A DNA stretch of 43,165 nucleotides from contig CALCCA010000059.1 of assembly GCA_937899725.1 (NCBI GenBank), positions 1 through 43,165 of the forward strand, in the 5' to 3' direction. A program made the translations under genes and the position numbers. Position 1 is the stretch's first letter, and every line of letters begins with the position of its first letter. This stretch comes from an uncultured Halomicronema sp. (lineage in GTDB: Bacteria; Cyanobacteriota; Cyanobacteriia; Phormidesmidales; Phormidesmidaceae). Below the pieces are notes generated by a model, which saw nothing but the letters and a program-made list of their open reading frames with translations, was not told the origin of the DNA and made no database searches. Positions 8,363 to 16,941 of the stretch are shown piece after piece.

Positions 8363-9700
8363 ATGAGTAACTTCCTGGCGATCGCCACCATCACAGCCAC
8401 CCTTCAGCGGTTATTGCAGGCCAGCATCCAGGCCGATGTCGAGGGGGCGCGTGTCACCACCCTGCGACCGGAAAATTTGGGGGAAGGCGCACCGGAATCG
8501 GGGTTGAATGTTTTTCTATATCACATTTTGTCGAATCCGGCTCATAGCAACGGGGCCGTGGCGGGGCGGCAACGGCGGGGCGAAGTCACGAAAAAATCGC
8601 AGGCGGCGCTCGATCTCTATTACTTATTCAGCTTTTATGGCAACGAGGTGGAGTTGGAACCTCAACGCCTCCTAGGCAGCGTGGTGCGCACGTTGGAAGA
8701 CTATGGCGCCCTGACGCCCGACGTGCTGCAAGACACGATTGACAATCGAGCCTATCCGTTTCTAGCGGCCTCTGACCTGCCAGAACAGTCGGAGGCGATT
8801 CGCATTGAGCGCCAGGATCTCGAAATGGAAGACCTCTCAAATTTATGGAGTGGTCTGTTCGAGGCGTCTTATTTGCTCTCGGTTGCCTATAAAGTGACTG
8901 TGGTGCTGGTAGAGGGGGATGTCCCAGCGCGGCGGGCGTTGCCGGTGCGTGATCGCTACCTGGGCGCGATTCCCTCTAGCATTCAGCCGGTGATTGAGCA
9001 GGTGCTGTGCAGCGCGGGCCGCTACCGCCCGATTTTGCGCGACAGTTCTCTGTTGATTCGCGGCAAACAGCTAGAAGCGGCCAATGCCTATATCAAACTG
9101 GGGCCGCAGCTGATCGAGCCGCAAACCGTGACCCCCAACCAAGTCGTGCTCGATTTAGGGACGATTCCGGCGGATCAGTTGCGAGCTGGAGTGCAGGGGC
9201 TCCAGATCGTGCATCCGCGCGACGAGCCGCGCACCGTGTTTGTCGAGCGCGGCAGCCGCACCCCACCCGCACCCCGGGCGGCCAGCGCGACAGCCGATCC
9301 GGCGGCGGCCAGTTCGTCTCAATGGGTGGAGTCGAATGTGGAAGCCTTTGTATTGCGGCCCACGATTTTAGACGTGGCGATCGCCGAGGTGCAGGGCAGT
9401 GAAGATGAGCCGCGATCGGCGCTGGTGCGGGTGCAGTTTGACCTGACGATGAATGCTAACAGTCGGGTTGTCTTGGTGCTGAATGAGCGGGTCACTCAAG
9501 CCCCGGCAGAGTATCTCTTTACGGATAGACTGCGGGAACAGAGCAGCTCCGAAATCGAGATTGCCATTGCCGGAGTTCAATCGGGGGAGTATTTGGTGCG
9601 AGCCACCATTGACGGCGCTGAGAGTCTGCTGCAGGCCGATTTTGACCCTCAAAGTGCCACTTACGAGCAGTATGTGGGGCCATTGTTAATCGTGCCCTAG
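8363..9700 (+). CDS. Long DUF4255/Pvc16-like protein with C-terminal extension
   Basis: This 445-residue protein has an N-terminal DUF4255 domain (about 1-195). Signs are I-A-T-I-T-A-T-L-Q-R-L-L, G-L-N-V-F-L-Y-H-I-L-S-N-P-A, L-D-L-Y-Y-L-F-S-F-Y-G and E-D-L-S-N-L-W-S-G-L-F...Y-L-L-S-V-A-Y-K-V-T. The remaining 250 residues look all-beta and Ig-like. A first module around 205-290 (S-L-L-I-R-G-K-Q-L) is followed by an Ala/Pro linker near 300-315. A second module then carries V-R-V-Q-F-D-L-T and ends Y-V-G-P-L-L-I-V-P. DUF4255 proteins cap the tube and sheath. The extension, absent from the 175-residue paralogue at 3528, could contact cargo or the particle exterior; that is inference. It lies 41 bases before the ATPase. 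Confidence 0.88.
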   Translation: MSNFLAIATITATLQRLLQASIQADVEGARVTTLRPENLGEGAPESGLNVFLYHILSNPAHSNGAVAGRQRRGEVTKKSQAALDLYYLFSFYGNEVELEPQRLLGSVVRTLEDYGALTPDVLQDTIDNRAYPFLAASDLPEQSEAIRIERQDLEMEDLSNLWSGLFEASYLLSVAYKVTVVLVEGDVPARRALPVRDRYLGAIPSSIQPVIEQVLCSAGRYRPILRDSSLLIRGKQLEAANAYIKLGPQLIEPQTVTPNQVVLDLGTIPADQLRAGVQGLQIVHPRDEPRTVFVERGSRTPPAPRAASATADPAAASSSQWVESNVEAFVLRPTILDVAIAEVQGSEDEPRSALVRVQFDLTMNANSRVVLVLNERVTQAPAEYLFTDRLREQSSSEIEIAIAGVQSGEYLVRATIDGAESLLQADFDPQSATYEQYVGPLLIVP

Positions 9701-9741
9701 GGTGGACTGATTTTGTTTGCTGATGCATGTCTGGATGACTG

Positions 9742-11844
9742 ATGGTGGTTTCTTCTTCTTCTGCTTCGACTACTCGCACGGCCTCGACCACTCGCTCTGC
9801 GGTTTGGCATGATGCCAATCGCCGCTATCTGATCGATTGTCTGGCGCAACTGCGGCAGCGCCTCGAAGCTCAAGCCAGCCGTCCCGTGACGCCGCCCGCA
9901 TCGGGTCAGGCTTGCCCTTTTCCCCTGCTCAAGCTGCAGGCGCATCTGCTCGTCACGCAGCGGGTGCTGCATTTGGCGATCGCCCAAGGCTCGGCCCTCA
10001 AGCGCCTGTGTCAAACCCTGCGCCTCAGTGCCTTTGAAGTGAGCGTGCTGCTGCTCTGTGCCGGAGCGGAACTCGAAGCGACCTGGGGGCCGCTCTGTGC
10101 GGCAGCCCAGGCCGATCCGCAACGGACGTTTCCCACCTTTGGGTTGGCGTTGGCCCTGTTTCCCGGTGCCCACTGGAGCGCCCTCACCCCGGATGCGCCC
10201 CTGCGCCGCTGGCAGTTGATTCGCCTGAATCCCGATCAGCCGCTCACCAGTAGCCCCCTGCGCATTGATGAGCGCATCTTGCACTATTTATTAGGGCTCA
10301 CCTATCTGGATGAAACCCTGGCTACCCGCTTACAGCGAGTCAAGCCAGCAGCTCATCTGGTGCCCTCGCATACCGCGATCGCTGAGCAAATTGCCACTCT
10401 CTGGCAGGGCCTCTCCCCCCGCGACCCCTATCCGGCGATGCAGCTGTGCGGCAGCGATCGCGCGGGCAAACAGGCGATCGCGGTCGCCGCCTGTCAGCAG
10501 TTGGGGCTCAAGCTCTACAGTTTGCCCGCGTTCCTACTGCCCCAGCAAAACCAAGAACTGCAGCACTTGGTGCGGCGCTGGAACCGGGAATCGTTACTCT
10601 CTCGCAGCGCCCTGCTCATCGATGACGATGGCACTACCCCCGACGGGGCCAGCTATCTCGCCGCCATTGCCCATGCCTTGGAAACGCTATCCGGCCCCTT
10701 ATTCGTCAGTAATCGCGATCGCCGTCCGCCCAACCACCGGGTGGTGATTACCTTTGATATTGGCTCTCCTACCGCGCAAGAACAGCGGCTACTCTGGCAG
10801 TCCAGCTTGGGCGAGACGGCTCATACTCTGAATGGCTACATTGATGCGCTGGTTTCTCAGTTTGACCTGAGTGCCCCCACCGTGCAGGCGATTGGCCACA
10901 GCGTTCGGCAATCGCAGCCAGACAGTGAGAACGGCCAGACAGGCAAACGGGTGAGCGATCGCCCAGCACAACCGCTAGAGCAGCAGCTTTGGGCGGCTTG
11001 TCGCAGTCAGGCCCGGCCCCGCATGGAAGACCTAGCCCAGCCCATTACCTCCCGCGCCCACTGGCATGATTTGGTGCTGCCGCAGGAACAAAAGGAAGTG
11101 CTGCAGGAAATTGCCGCCCATGTGCGCCAGCGAGCCACAGTCTATGATCGCTGGGGGTTTGGCGGCGATACGGGGCGGGGGCTCGGCATTAGTGCCCTGT
11201 TTGCCGGGGCGAGCGGTACGGGTAAAACCATGGCGGCAGAGGTGCTGGCGTTGGAACTGCAGCTCGATCTCTACCGCATTGACCTCAGTGCCGTGGTCAG
11301 CAAGTACATTGGCGAAACGGAAAAGAACCTGCGGCGGGTTTTCGACGCGGCGGAAATGGGCGGTGCAATTTTGCTGTTTGACGAAGCCGATGCCCTCTTT
11401 GGCAAACGCAGCGAAGTCAAAGACTCCCACGATCGCCACGCCAATATCGAAGTCAGCTATCTGCTGCAGCGCATGGAGTCATACCGAGGGCTCGCCATCC
11501 TCACCACCAACCTCAAGGACGCCCTCGACCAGGCGTTCTTGCGTCGCCTCCGATTCACCGTCCGCTTCCCCTTTCCCGATGCGACTCAACGGGCGGAAAT
11601 TTGGCGGCGGGTGTTTCCGACCACGGTGCCCACCGAGGGCCTCAAGCCCGACAAGCTGGCGCGGCTGAATGTCGCGGGGGGCAACATTCGCAATATTGCC
11701 CTCAACGCGGCCTTTCTCGCCGCCGATGCGGGAGAATCGGTGCAGATGAAGCACCTGTTAGAAGCCTCTCGCAGTGAATACATCAAGCTCGAAAAGCCCC
11801 TGATCGATGTCGAAATTAAAGGCTGGATCGCGCCGGTGCCGTGA
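9742..11844 (+). CDS. Pvc15-like AAA+ ATPase of the CIS
   Basis: The 700-residue protein has a helical N-terminal region, a degenerate AAA-like module and a canonical AAA+ module. The degenerate one has C-G-S-D-R-A-G-K-Q in place of a Walker A and L-L-I-D-D-D as a Walker B-like strand. The canonical C-terminal module has Walker A G-A-S-G-T-G-K-T at 489-496 and Walker B L-L-F-D-E-A-D with D547-E548. It also has sensor residues in I-L-T-T-N-L and arginine-finger candidates in F-L-R-R-L-R-F near 600. This matches the Afp15/Pvc15 ATPases found in essentially all eCIS loci, thought to act in assembly or cargo loading rather than contraction. It is translated just downstream of the long DUF4255 protein. 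Confidence 0.93.
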   Translation: MVVSSSSASTTRTASTTRSAVWHDANRRYLIDCLAQLRQRLEAQASRPVTPPASGQACPFPLLKLQAHLLVTQRVLHLAIAQGSALKRLCQTLRLSAFEVSVLLLCAGAELEATWGPLCAAAQADPQRTFPTFGLALALFPGAHWSALTPDAPLRRWQLIRLNPDQPLTSSPLRIDERILHYLLGLTYLDETLATRLQRVKPAAHLVPSHTAIAEQIATLWQGLSPRDPYPAMQLCGSDRAGKQAIAVAACQQLGLKLYSLPAFLLPQQNQELQHLVRRWNRESLLSRSALLIDDDGTTPDGASYLAAIAHALETLSGPLFVSNRDRRPPNHRVVITFDIGSPTAQEQRLLWQSSLGETAHTLNGYIDALVSQFDLSAPTVQAIGHSVRQSQPDSENGQTGKRVSDRPAQPLEQQLWAACRSQARPRMEDLAQPITSRAHWHDLVLPQEQKEVLQEIAAHVRQRATVYDRWGFGGDTGRGLGISALFAGASGTGKTMAAEVLALELQLDLYRIDLSAVVSKYIGETEKNLRRVFDAAEMGGAILLFDEADALFGKRSEVKDSHDRHANIEVSYLLQRMESYRGLAILTTNLKDALDQAFLRRLRFTVRFPFPDATQRAEIWRRVFPTTVPTEGLKPDKLARLNVAGGNIRNIALNAAFLAADAGESVQMKHLLEASRSEYIKLEKPLIDVEIKGWIAPVP

Positions 11845-11882
11845 CGGCGATCGCCCCTCTCAGGCTGGATTGAGACAAATTA

Positions 11883-11914
11883 GACTTTGGTCGCACGGGC
11901 CTTCGACTAAAGTC
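11883..11914 (+). promoter_or_regulatory. Hairpin between ATPase and first DUF4157 gene
   Basis: GACTTTGGTCG (11883-11893) pairs with CGACTAAAGTC (11904-11914), 11 base pairs with one G-T pair and a 10-base loop. It lies in the 202-base gap upstream of the first giant cargo candidate. It could be a regulator binding dyad or an RNA hairpin. No T-run follows, so a terminator is not supported. Confidence 0.4.
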
Positions 11915-12046
11915 GTAGAGAATCTTAAGAGGGCATACTAGCCCCATCCCCTAGCCTGCCTGCCTCTAGATGGCTGGCAACCGCGATCGCCCCCGCCGAT
12001 TCCCTTAGCTGCCCACCACCTGCCTGACCCATACCGGGGGTTCCCC

Positions 12047-15000
12047 ATGAAAACTCAACTGCAACGCCAGCGCTCTAACACTGCGACCCGCGATCGCGCC
12101 GGGGGAGATCGGGCAACGCCGGTTAATAGCACACCGGTGCAGGCGCAATCTGCTGAGGGCGGAGCGACTCAGTCCCTCGACATGCAGATGCAGCGAGCTT
12201 CTGAGCGGGGGCATAGTCTGGGTAACTTTACGATTCAGCCTGCGCTCGCCATTGGGGAACCGGGGGATAAGTACGAGCAAGAAGCCGACGAAATCGCGCG
12301 CCAGGCGGTGCAGATGAAACCCCAGGCGAGTGGGGTGGCAGGCGCTCCTGAAGATAATTCCAGCGGGGCCAGCAGCTCAACACCCAACGTACAACACCAG
12401 CTCAACCCGACGGCGGTGCAGCGCCAGCCTGATCTCGATATGGGTAGCTCGATGCCTGACCTCGGGGGCGATCTGGGCGGCATGGGCGACATGACCGATG
12501 CCATGGGGGGTGGCATGGATGACCTTGCTGGGGGCGGCGGTAGTGGTGACCTGGGGGGTATGGCTGATGCCATGGGCGGTGACGGTCTGGAGGATATGAC
12601 TGATGCCTTGGGTGGCGGTGAGATGGGCGATGCCATGGGAGCGATGGGCGGCAATGGCGAGGACACCATGACGGAAGAGGCAGGCCCGGAGACTGAAGAA
12701 GTCGAGGAGATGCTGGGCGACACCAATGTTGATATGGGCTTGGGCGATGACGGCATTGAAGGCCAAATCCGCACGGCGATCGCCTCAGGCGGCGAACCGC
12801 TACCCGAGGAAATGCAGGCCAAGCTGCGATCGCGCATCGGCATGGAAAACCCCGAAGACATTCGCGTGCATACCGGCGGGCAAGCGAATGAGCTGTGCGA
12901 TGAGCTAGGAGCCCTGGCCTTTACCACGGGCAACCATATTTTCTTTGCGGCGGGCGAGTACGACCCTGACAGTCCCGAGGGGCAAGAGCTGATTTTCCAC
13001 GAAGCGGTACACACCATTCAGCAGGGGGCGATCGACAGTGGCAGTGGCGCAGAAGAATCGATGGAGGACACTGGGGCTGACCTGGGCCTGAAAGCTGACT
13101 CCAACCAAGTCGTCTCAGATTCTGTACCCGTACAATCGGCAGCGACCACAACCACCGCAGAAGAGGAGCAAACAGGCACTTCAGAGGCAGACGGTGAGGA
13201 CATGGCCGCCGAGGGCGAGAAAGATGCCCAAAATGCTGTGGACTCAGAGAGTGCCGATGCCCCCACTGAGGGGCAAGAAGCCGTGCATACTGAAGCGCCA
13301 CCCGACGAAGCAGTCGGCACGGCCCAAGATATTTTCACGCCAGTTCCCGAGGTGGAACCGGATAAAGTGCCTGCCCCTGAGGCGTTGGGCAATCCCCTCG
13401 AACCGATGCAAGAAATGGGCCTAGAAGAGGGCCTAGACAACGCCCAAGATGCGGCCAGCGGCTCGATGGATGATCTGGAATTTGGGGGTGATGCCTTTCC
13501 AGACTTCAACGCTGCCCTAGCCCAGTCCCTAGCATTTGCGGGAGAAGACGCCGGGGATGTGCTCAACTTGCAAATGACATCGGCAGTGGTCGAGCAAGCA
13601 GCGGCCGACGATACCGTCGCGACGACTGAAGACACCGAGAAATCCTGGGATGCCGGAGAGGAAGTCGGCTGGCCCAAAGGCATGAAGGAGTCAGACACTG
13701 GCAGTCCAGGGGGAGACTGGATTGTTGACAACGTGTTTTTGGCGGGCACCAGCGGCAAAATTGTCGATATTGCCAACGTCATGGCCGGGGATGCCTCTTG
13801 GTTTGCCCTCAAGCCCAAACACTGGGCTCACATGTTTGGCTATATGGCCATCACGTTCGAAATTTTCATCAATATGATCGAGCTGCTGACTGGCATCTTG
13901 GACATGATCAGTCTGGCGCTGACGGCAGTCATGGTGCTCTTTATCATGATGCAGGGCATTTGCCACGGTATTTCGCTCTTGCTAGCTGCTTTTGGCAATC
14001 CGGCTGCCGCCACTTGGGCAGGGTTCGCAGAATGGTGGAAAGGGTTGTGGCAAGTAATTGCCGGTTGGTTAGTCAAGCTCAGCGAATTCATCATTTGGTG
14101 GACAGCCTTTCGCCTTCTCTTGAGGTTTATTGCGATCGTCCTCTGGCTATTGGATGCCTTGTTGGCTGGGGCTGTGCTGGGTTGGGAACACGCTAAGGAG
14201 GGGCTGGGCCGAGCGGCAGTTCAAGCTGTCGGGGCGGCAGCTGATATCGTGGCCATCATTCTCTACCGGGCGACCATTGATGCGCCCACAGATGGCTCGT
14301 CGGTGGCCCCTGGACGGGACGTGACTGACAATGCGGTTGAAGCGTTGACCGAAGAACTTGTCGTCGGAGTTGCCCTCGGTGGCGGTGGTGGCGCTGGCTT
14401 CGAACAGGCGCAGAGCAGTACTGACAGTGCCGTTCAGGCGAAGGCAGACGAGACTCAAATTCAGGCGGTGCGGGAGTCTAACGAGAGCCTAGATGAAGAG
14501 TATGCAGCATATCAAGATGCTCACGAAGAGTCGACGGAAGCGCTACCGGAAATCCCTGACGCGGATCCTCTGGCAACCGTGGAATCCGCTAGCGCCAGAA
14601 TGGCCGTTTGCGATGCCGAAGATGAGCAAACCCAGGCCGCGATCGCTGAAACGGAAAGGATCATTCGCGGCAAGCAGCTTTGGGCCGAGGATATCTATGG
14701 GAGTCAACTGATCTTAGAGGATTACCATGCTCAGCAAGAGCAGTCCCAGGCGATGAGCGAGGCTTTTCAAGAGCGCACCGGCATGGCCTCAGCTGAAATC
14801 GCTGAGGCCAAACCCACCCTGGAAGGCGCTCAGGACCAGTCAGATAGCGGGGCCGCCGATTTGAACAGCCAGCAGGGCAATATCAAGCAGGGCAGTGCGA
14901 TGGGTGGTCTGGTGGGGCAGGATGTGCCCTCAGACCAAGGCCCGGTAGCTCAGCAGGGAGCCGATGGCGGTGCTAAAGACGTGGCTCAAGGCCCCAGCAC

Positions 15001-15505
15001 CTCTGATGACGGGGAAGCTGCCGCCGCCGGAGCTATGAAAGAACAAGGGGCGCAGGCCGCAGAGTCGGCAGAGATTCAATCCCTGCTGGAAACTCGCGAG
15101 ACCGAGGCGGCTGCAGTCCAAGCTGAGAATCAAGCAGAAATTGAGTGGCTGATGACCCAGCGGGAAGCGTTTTATGCCCGGTGGGAGGTGATACAAGAGA
15201 CGCGAGACAACACTGAAGCGGAACGGGAAGAGGGCTTGGCGGAGGGAGAAGACTGGTCGAGTGAAGTGTTTGCCATTATTCAAGACTTCATGGCCATAGA
15301 GGGGGCTGATACAGAAGATGATGAAGATACGGACAATGACGATGATGATGTCCTGATGTCAGAAGACTTGGAAGACGAAGAAGACCAGCCTACGTTAGAC
15401 GAAACGCTAGAAAACTTTATGGAGGTCTGGCAAGCCCTGGCAGAACAGTTAGGCATTTCAGAGGATGAACGTCAAGATGAAATGACAGAGACGGTGGTTG
15501 GGTAA
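12047..15505 (+). CDS. Giant DUF4157 protein, candidate CIS cargo 1
   Basis: The 1152-residue protein has no signal peptide and opens M-K-T-Q-L-Q-R-Q-R. Residues 70-81 carry G-E-P-G-D-K-Y-E-Q-E-A-D, the N-terminal signature of many DUF4157 proteins. A Gly/Met/Asp-rich repeat (M-G-G-, D-A-M-G-G) fills about 140-220. DUF4157 spans about 257-328, with I-R-V-H, A-F-T-T-G-N-H-I-F-F and zinc-protease-like H318-E319-A-V-H322. After an acidic stretch, residues about 596-712 form several long hydrophobic segments (I-E-L-L-T-G-I-L, then L-L-R-F-I-A-I-V-L-W-L-L). The rest is Gln/Glu/Ala-rich, probably coiled-coil, ending in an Asp/Glu tail. DUF4157 is known to be enriched in eCIS-associated toxins. I infer an injected, membrane-active cargo; a structural protein is the alternative. 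No known toxin domain was recognised at the C-terminus. Confidence 0.85.
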   Translation: MKTQLQRQRSNTATRDRAGGDRATPVNSTPVQAQSAEGGATQSLDMQMQRASERGHSLGNFTIQPALAIGEPGDKYEQEADEIARQAVQMKPQASGVAGAPEDNSSGASSSTPNVQHQLNPTAVQRQPDLDMGSSMPDLGGDLGGMGDMTDAMGGGMDDLAGGGGSGDLGGMADAMGGDGLEDMTDALGGGEMGDAMGAMGGNGEDTMTEEAGPETEEVEEMLGDTNVDMGLGDDGIEGQIRTAIASGGEPLPEEMQAKLRSRIGMENPEDIRVHTGGQANELCDELGALAFTTGNHIFFAAGEYDPDSPEGQELIFHEAVHTIQQGAIDSGSGAEESMEDTGADLGLKADSNQVVSDSVPVQSAATTTTAEEEQTGTSEADGEDMAAEGEKDAQNAVDSESADAPTEGQEAVHTEAPPDEAVGTAQDIFTPVPEVEPDKVPAPEALGNPLEPMQEMGLEEGLDNAQDAASGSMDDLEFGGDAFPDFNAALAQSLAFAGEDAGDVLNLQMTSAVVEQAAADDTVATTEDTEKSWDAGEEVGWPKGMKESDTGSPGGDWIVDNVFLAGTSGKIVDIANVMAGDASWFALKPKHWAHMFGYMAITFEIFINMIELLTGILDMISLALTAVMVLFIMMQGICHGISLLLAAFGNPAAATWAGFAEWWKGLWQVIAGWLVKLSEFIIWWTAFRLLLRFIAIVLWLLDALLAGAVLGWEHAKEGLGRAAVQAVGAAADIVAIILYRATIDAPTDGSSVAPGRDVTDNAVEALTEELVVGVALGGGGGAGFEQAQSSTDSAVQAKADETQIQAVRESNESLDEEYAAYQDAHEESTEALPEIPDADPLATVESASARMAVCDAEDEQTQAAIAETERIIRGKQLWAEDIYGSQLILEDYHAQQEQSQAMSEAFQERTGMASAEIAEAKPTLEGAQDQSDSGAADLNSQQGNIKQGSAMGGLVGQDVPSDQGPVAQQGADGGAKDVAQGPSTSDDGEAAAAGAMKEQGAQAAESAEIQSLLETRETEAAAVQAENQAEIEWLMTQREAFYARWEVIQETRDNTEAEREEGLAEGEDWSSEVFAIIQDFMAIEGADTEDDEDTDNDDDDVLMSEDLEDEEDQPTLDETLENFMEVWQALAEQLGISEDERQDEMTETVVG

Positions 15506-15527
15506 CTGTGGTAGAGGTCTATGAGTC

Positions 15528-16646
15528 ATGAAAAAATCAACGCTCGAAGCCTTACTTAAAGCGGCTGACAAGCAAGTCCAAGATTTCGTCGCGGCAGGGG
15601 AACTGTCGGCAAACCAGCAGCAGGCGATCGCCCATGCTCAAAGAGCCCTCATTCACGCTCAGCTCAAACAATGGGCCGAAGCAGCGGATGAATATGACGC
15701 CGCGATCGCCCTCTGCAATCCCGACAGCGAAGCCCTCGAAGACAAAGCCAGTCTTGCCCTGAACCAATACGGCAAAGCGATCGTCCTGTTTCACCTGCCA
15801 GAGCGACGTGAGGAGACGCGTGAAGCGATCGAAACCTCTCTCAAACTGGCGTTAGAAATTGGCCATACCCTCCTTGCGGCTAAAGGATTCTTTTTCCTTG
15901 CTTCGCTACATCGCGAAACGGGCGATGTGCTTAGTGCCCTCAAGGCCAACAGTCGAGCGCTGAGGTATGTGCGCAAAACCGAGCCGTCTACGCTCACAAT
16001 TTCCATCTTGCGCACCCGCAGTTCCACCTATGTGTTGCTGGGGCAGGTTGAACGGGCCAAGGCCGATTTAGATCGGGCCTATGACCTGGCCAAACGACTG
16101 GGCGAAATTCACCTGGCCTATGCCATCCAGCTTGAACGCCAAACCCTGAAGACCCTCACTACGGATGAGAGTTGGGTCGATAGCGATCGCTTCCTCAAAA
16201 CTTTGTTAGCCGAGGCGCAAAGCGCGGGCGCGGATACTGTCATTGGCGATATCAACCTGTATCTGGCACTCGTCGCGGCGGAACAAGAAGACTGGGCCGC
16301 TTCACGCGATTACGCGATGACCGCGCGGCAAGAAACCCTCAAGGCATCCGACATTCATCGGTTTGCCCGCTTTTTAGCGAGTTCGCTGGCGATCGCCCAA
16401 GCCTGTGAAGCCTTAGACGACAAAGTCGCCGCGTTTGACGCATTATTGGTCGCGAAAAAAAGCCTGCATACGGCGGATCAAGAAGCTGCCGAAGAAATGG
16501 TTACCCTCTATCTCAATACCCTGCCCGCCCGCTGGGGTAAAGCGGAGTTCGATCGCATTTTCCGCATTCACCAAAATCGCCAACGGGCCAAGCAGCACTT
16601 TCAGGGCATGCAAATCACGCCGAAGCATCCCTCCACTACGGGTTGA
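15528..16646 (+). CDS. TPR-like helical repeat protein between the two cargo candidates
   Basis: The 372-residue, all-helical protein has TPR-like repeats. Clear ones are Q-A-I-A-H-A-Q-R-A-L-I-H-A-Q-L-K-Q-W-A-E-A-A-D-E-Y near residue 27-55 (quoted with hyphens for residue identity), a unit around G-D-V-L-S-A-L-K-A-N-S-R-A-L, and one around L-G-Q-V-E-R-A-K-A-D-L-D-R-A. No signal peptide, membrane segment or catalytic motif is seen. It starts 22 bases after the stop of cargo candidate 1 with an AGAGG ribosome site, so the two are almost surely co-transcribed. It is flanked by both DUF4157 genes. A role as chaperone, adaptor or loader for the large DUF4157 proteins is plausible by context but not shown. 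Confidence 0.85.
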   Translation: MKKSTLEALLKAADKQVQDFVAAGELSANQQQAIAHAQRALIHAQLKQWAEAADEYDAAIALCNPDSEALEDKASLALNQYGKAIVLFHLPERREETREAIETSLKLALEIGHTLLAAKGFFFLASLHRETGDVLSALKANSRALRYVRKTEPSTLTISILRTRSSTYVLLGQVERAKADLDRAYDLAKRLGEIHLAYAIQLERQTLKTLTTDESWVDSDRFLKTLLAEAQSAGADTVIGDINLYLALVAAEQEDWAASRDYAMTARQETLKASDIHRFARFLASSLAIAQACEALDDKVAAFDALLVAKKSLHTADQEAAEEMVTLYLNTLPARWGKAEFDRIFRIHQNRQRAKQHFQGMQITPKHPSTTG

Positions 16647-16714
16647 GGTCAGGATAGGGCATGCTAGAGCTACTGGTGATACATAAGTCATGCTTTAGAG
16701 CACGCATTAGGTTT

Positions 16715-16833
16715 AGATCCCCCTTCATCCCCCTAAAGCCCTTCGGGCATGGCTGCGCGTAGGAAAAGGGGGAAATCCAAGTTCAAATCGGATCGAGCCC
16801 CCTTTTTAAGGGGGCAGCGACAGCGGGGGATCT
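16715..16833. repeat. MITE-like palindromic element with AGATCCCCC ends
   Basis: AGATCCCCC at 16715-16723 is complementary to GGGGGATCT at 16825-16833. Inside, CCCCCTTTTTAAGGGGG is a near-perfect palindrome, and an earlier GCCCTTCGGGC forms a second small hairpin. The 119-base unit has no coding capacity and looks like a non-autonomous dispersed repeat. It separates the TPR gene from the second DUF4157 gene and resembles the shorter repeat at 5941-5990. Confidence 0.7.
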
Positions 16834-16941
16834 GCCATTTTCTCTGAGTTCTAGATGATGTGTATAAGCAGTGGCATGCTAGAGAGCAGAACCCCCTTTC
16901 CCGCCCTTTTCGACCCCAGCATCTAACAGTGAGGCTGTCTT

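Noticed and set aside
9697-10284. 195-codon minus-strand frame at the start of the ATPase gene
   Set aside because: Shadow frame with no family motif; the plus strand encodes the continuous 700-residue ATPase.
3528-11844. Prophage or R-type tailocin instead of an injection system
   Set aside because: There are no capsid, portal, terminase, lysis or integrase genes, while DUF4255, the Pvc15-like ATPase and DUF4157 proteins are eCIS markers.
12235-13818. Long minus-strand open frames (260 and 266 codons) opposite the first DUF4157 gene
   Set aside because: They are Ser/Pro/Ala-rich mirror images of the Gly/Asp/Glu-rich coding strand and show no domain; the plus-strand frame has the recognised family motifs.
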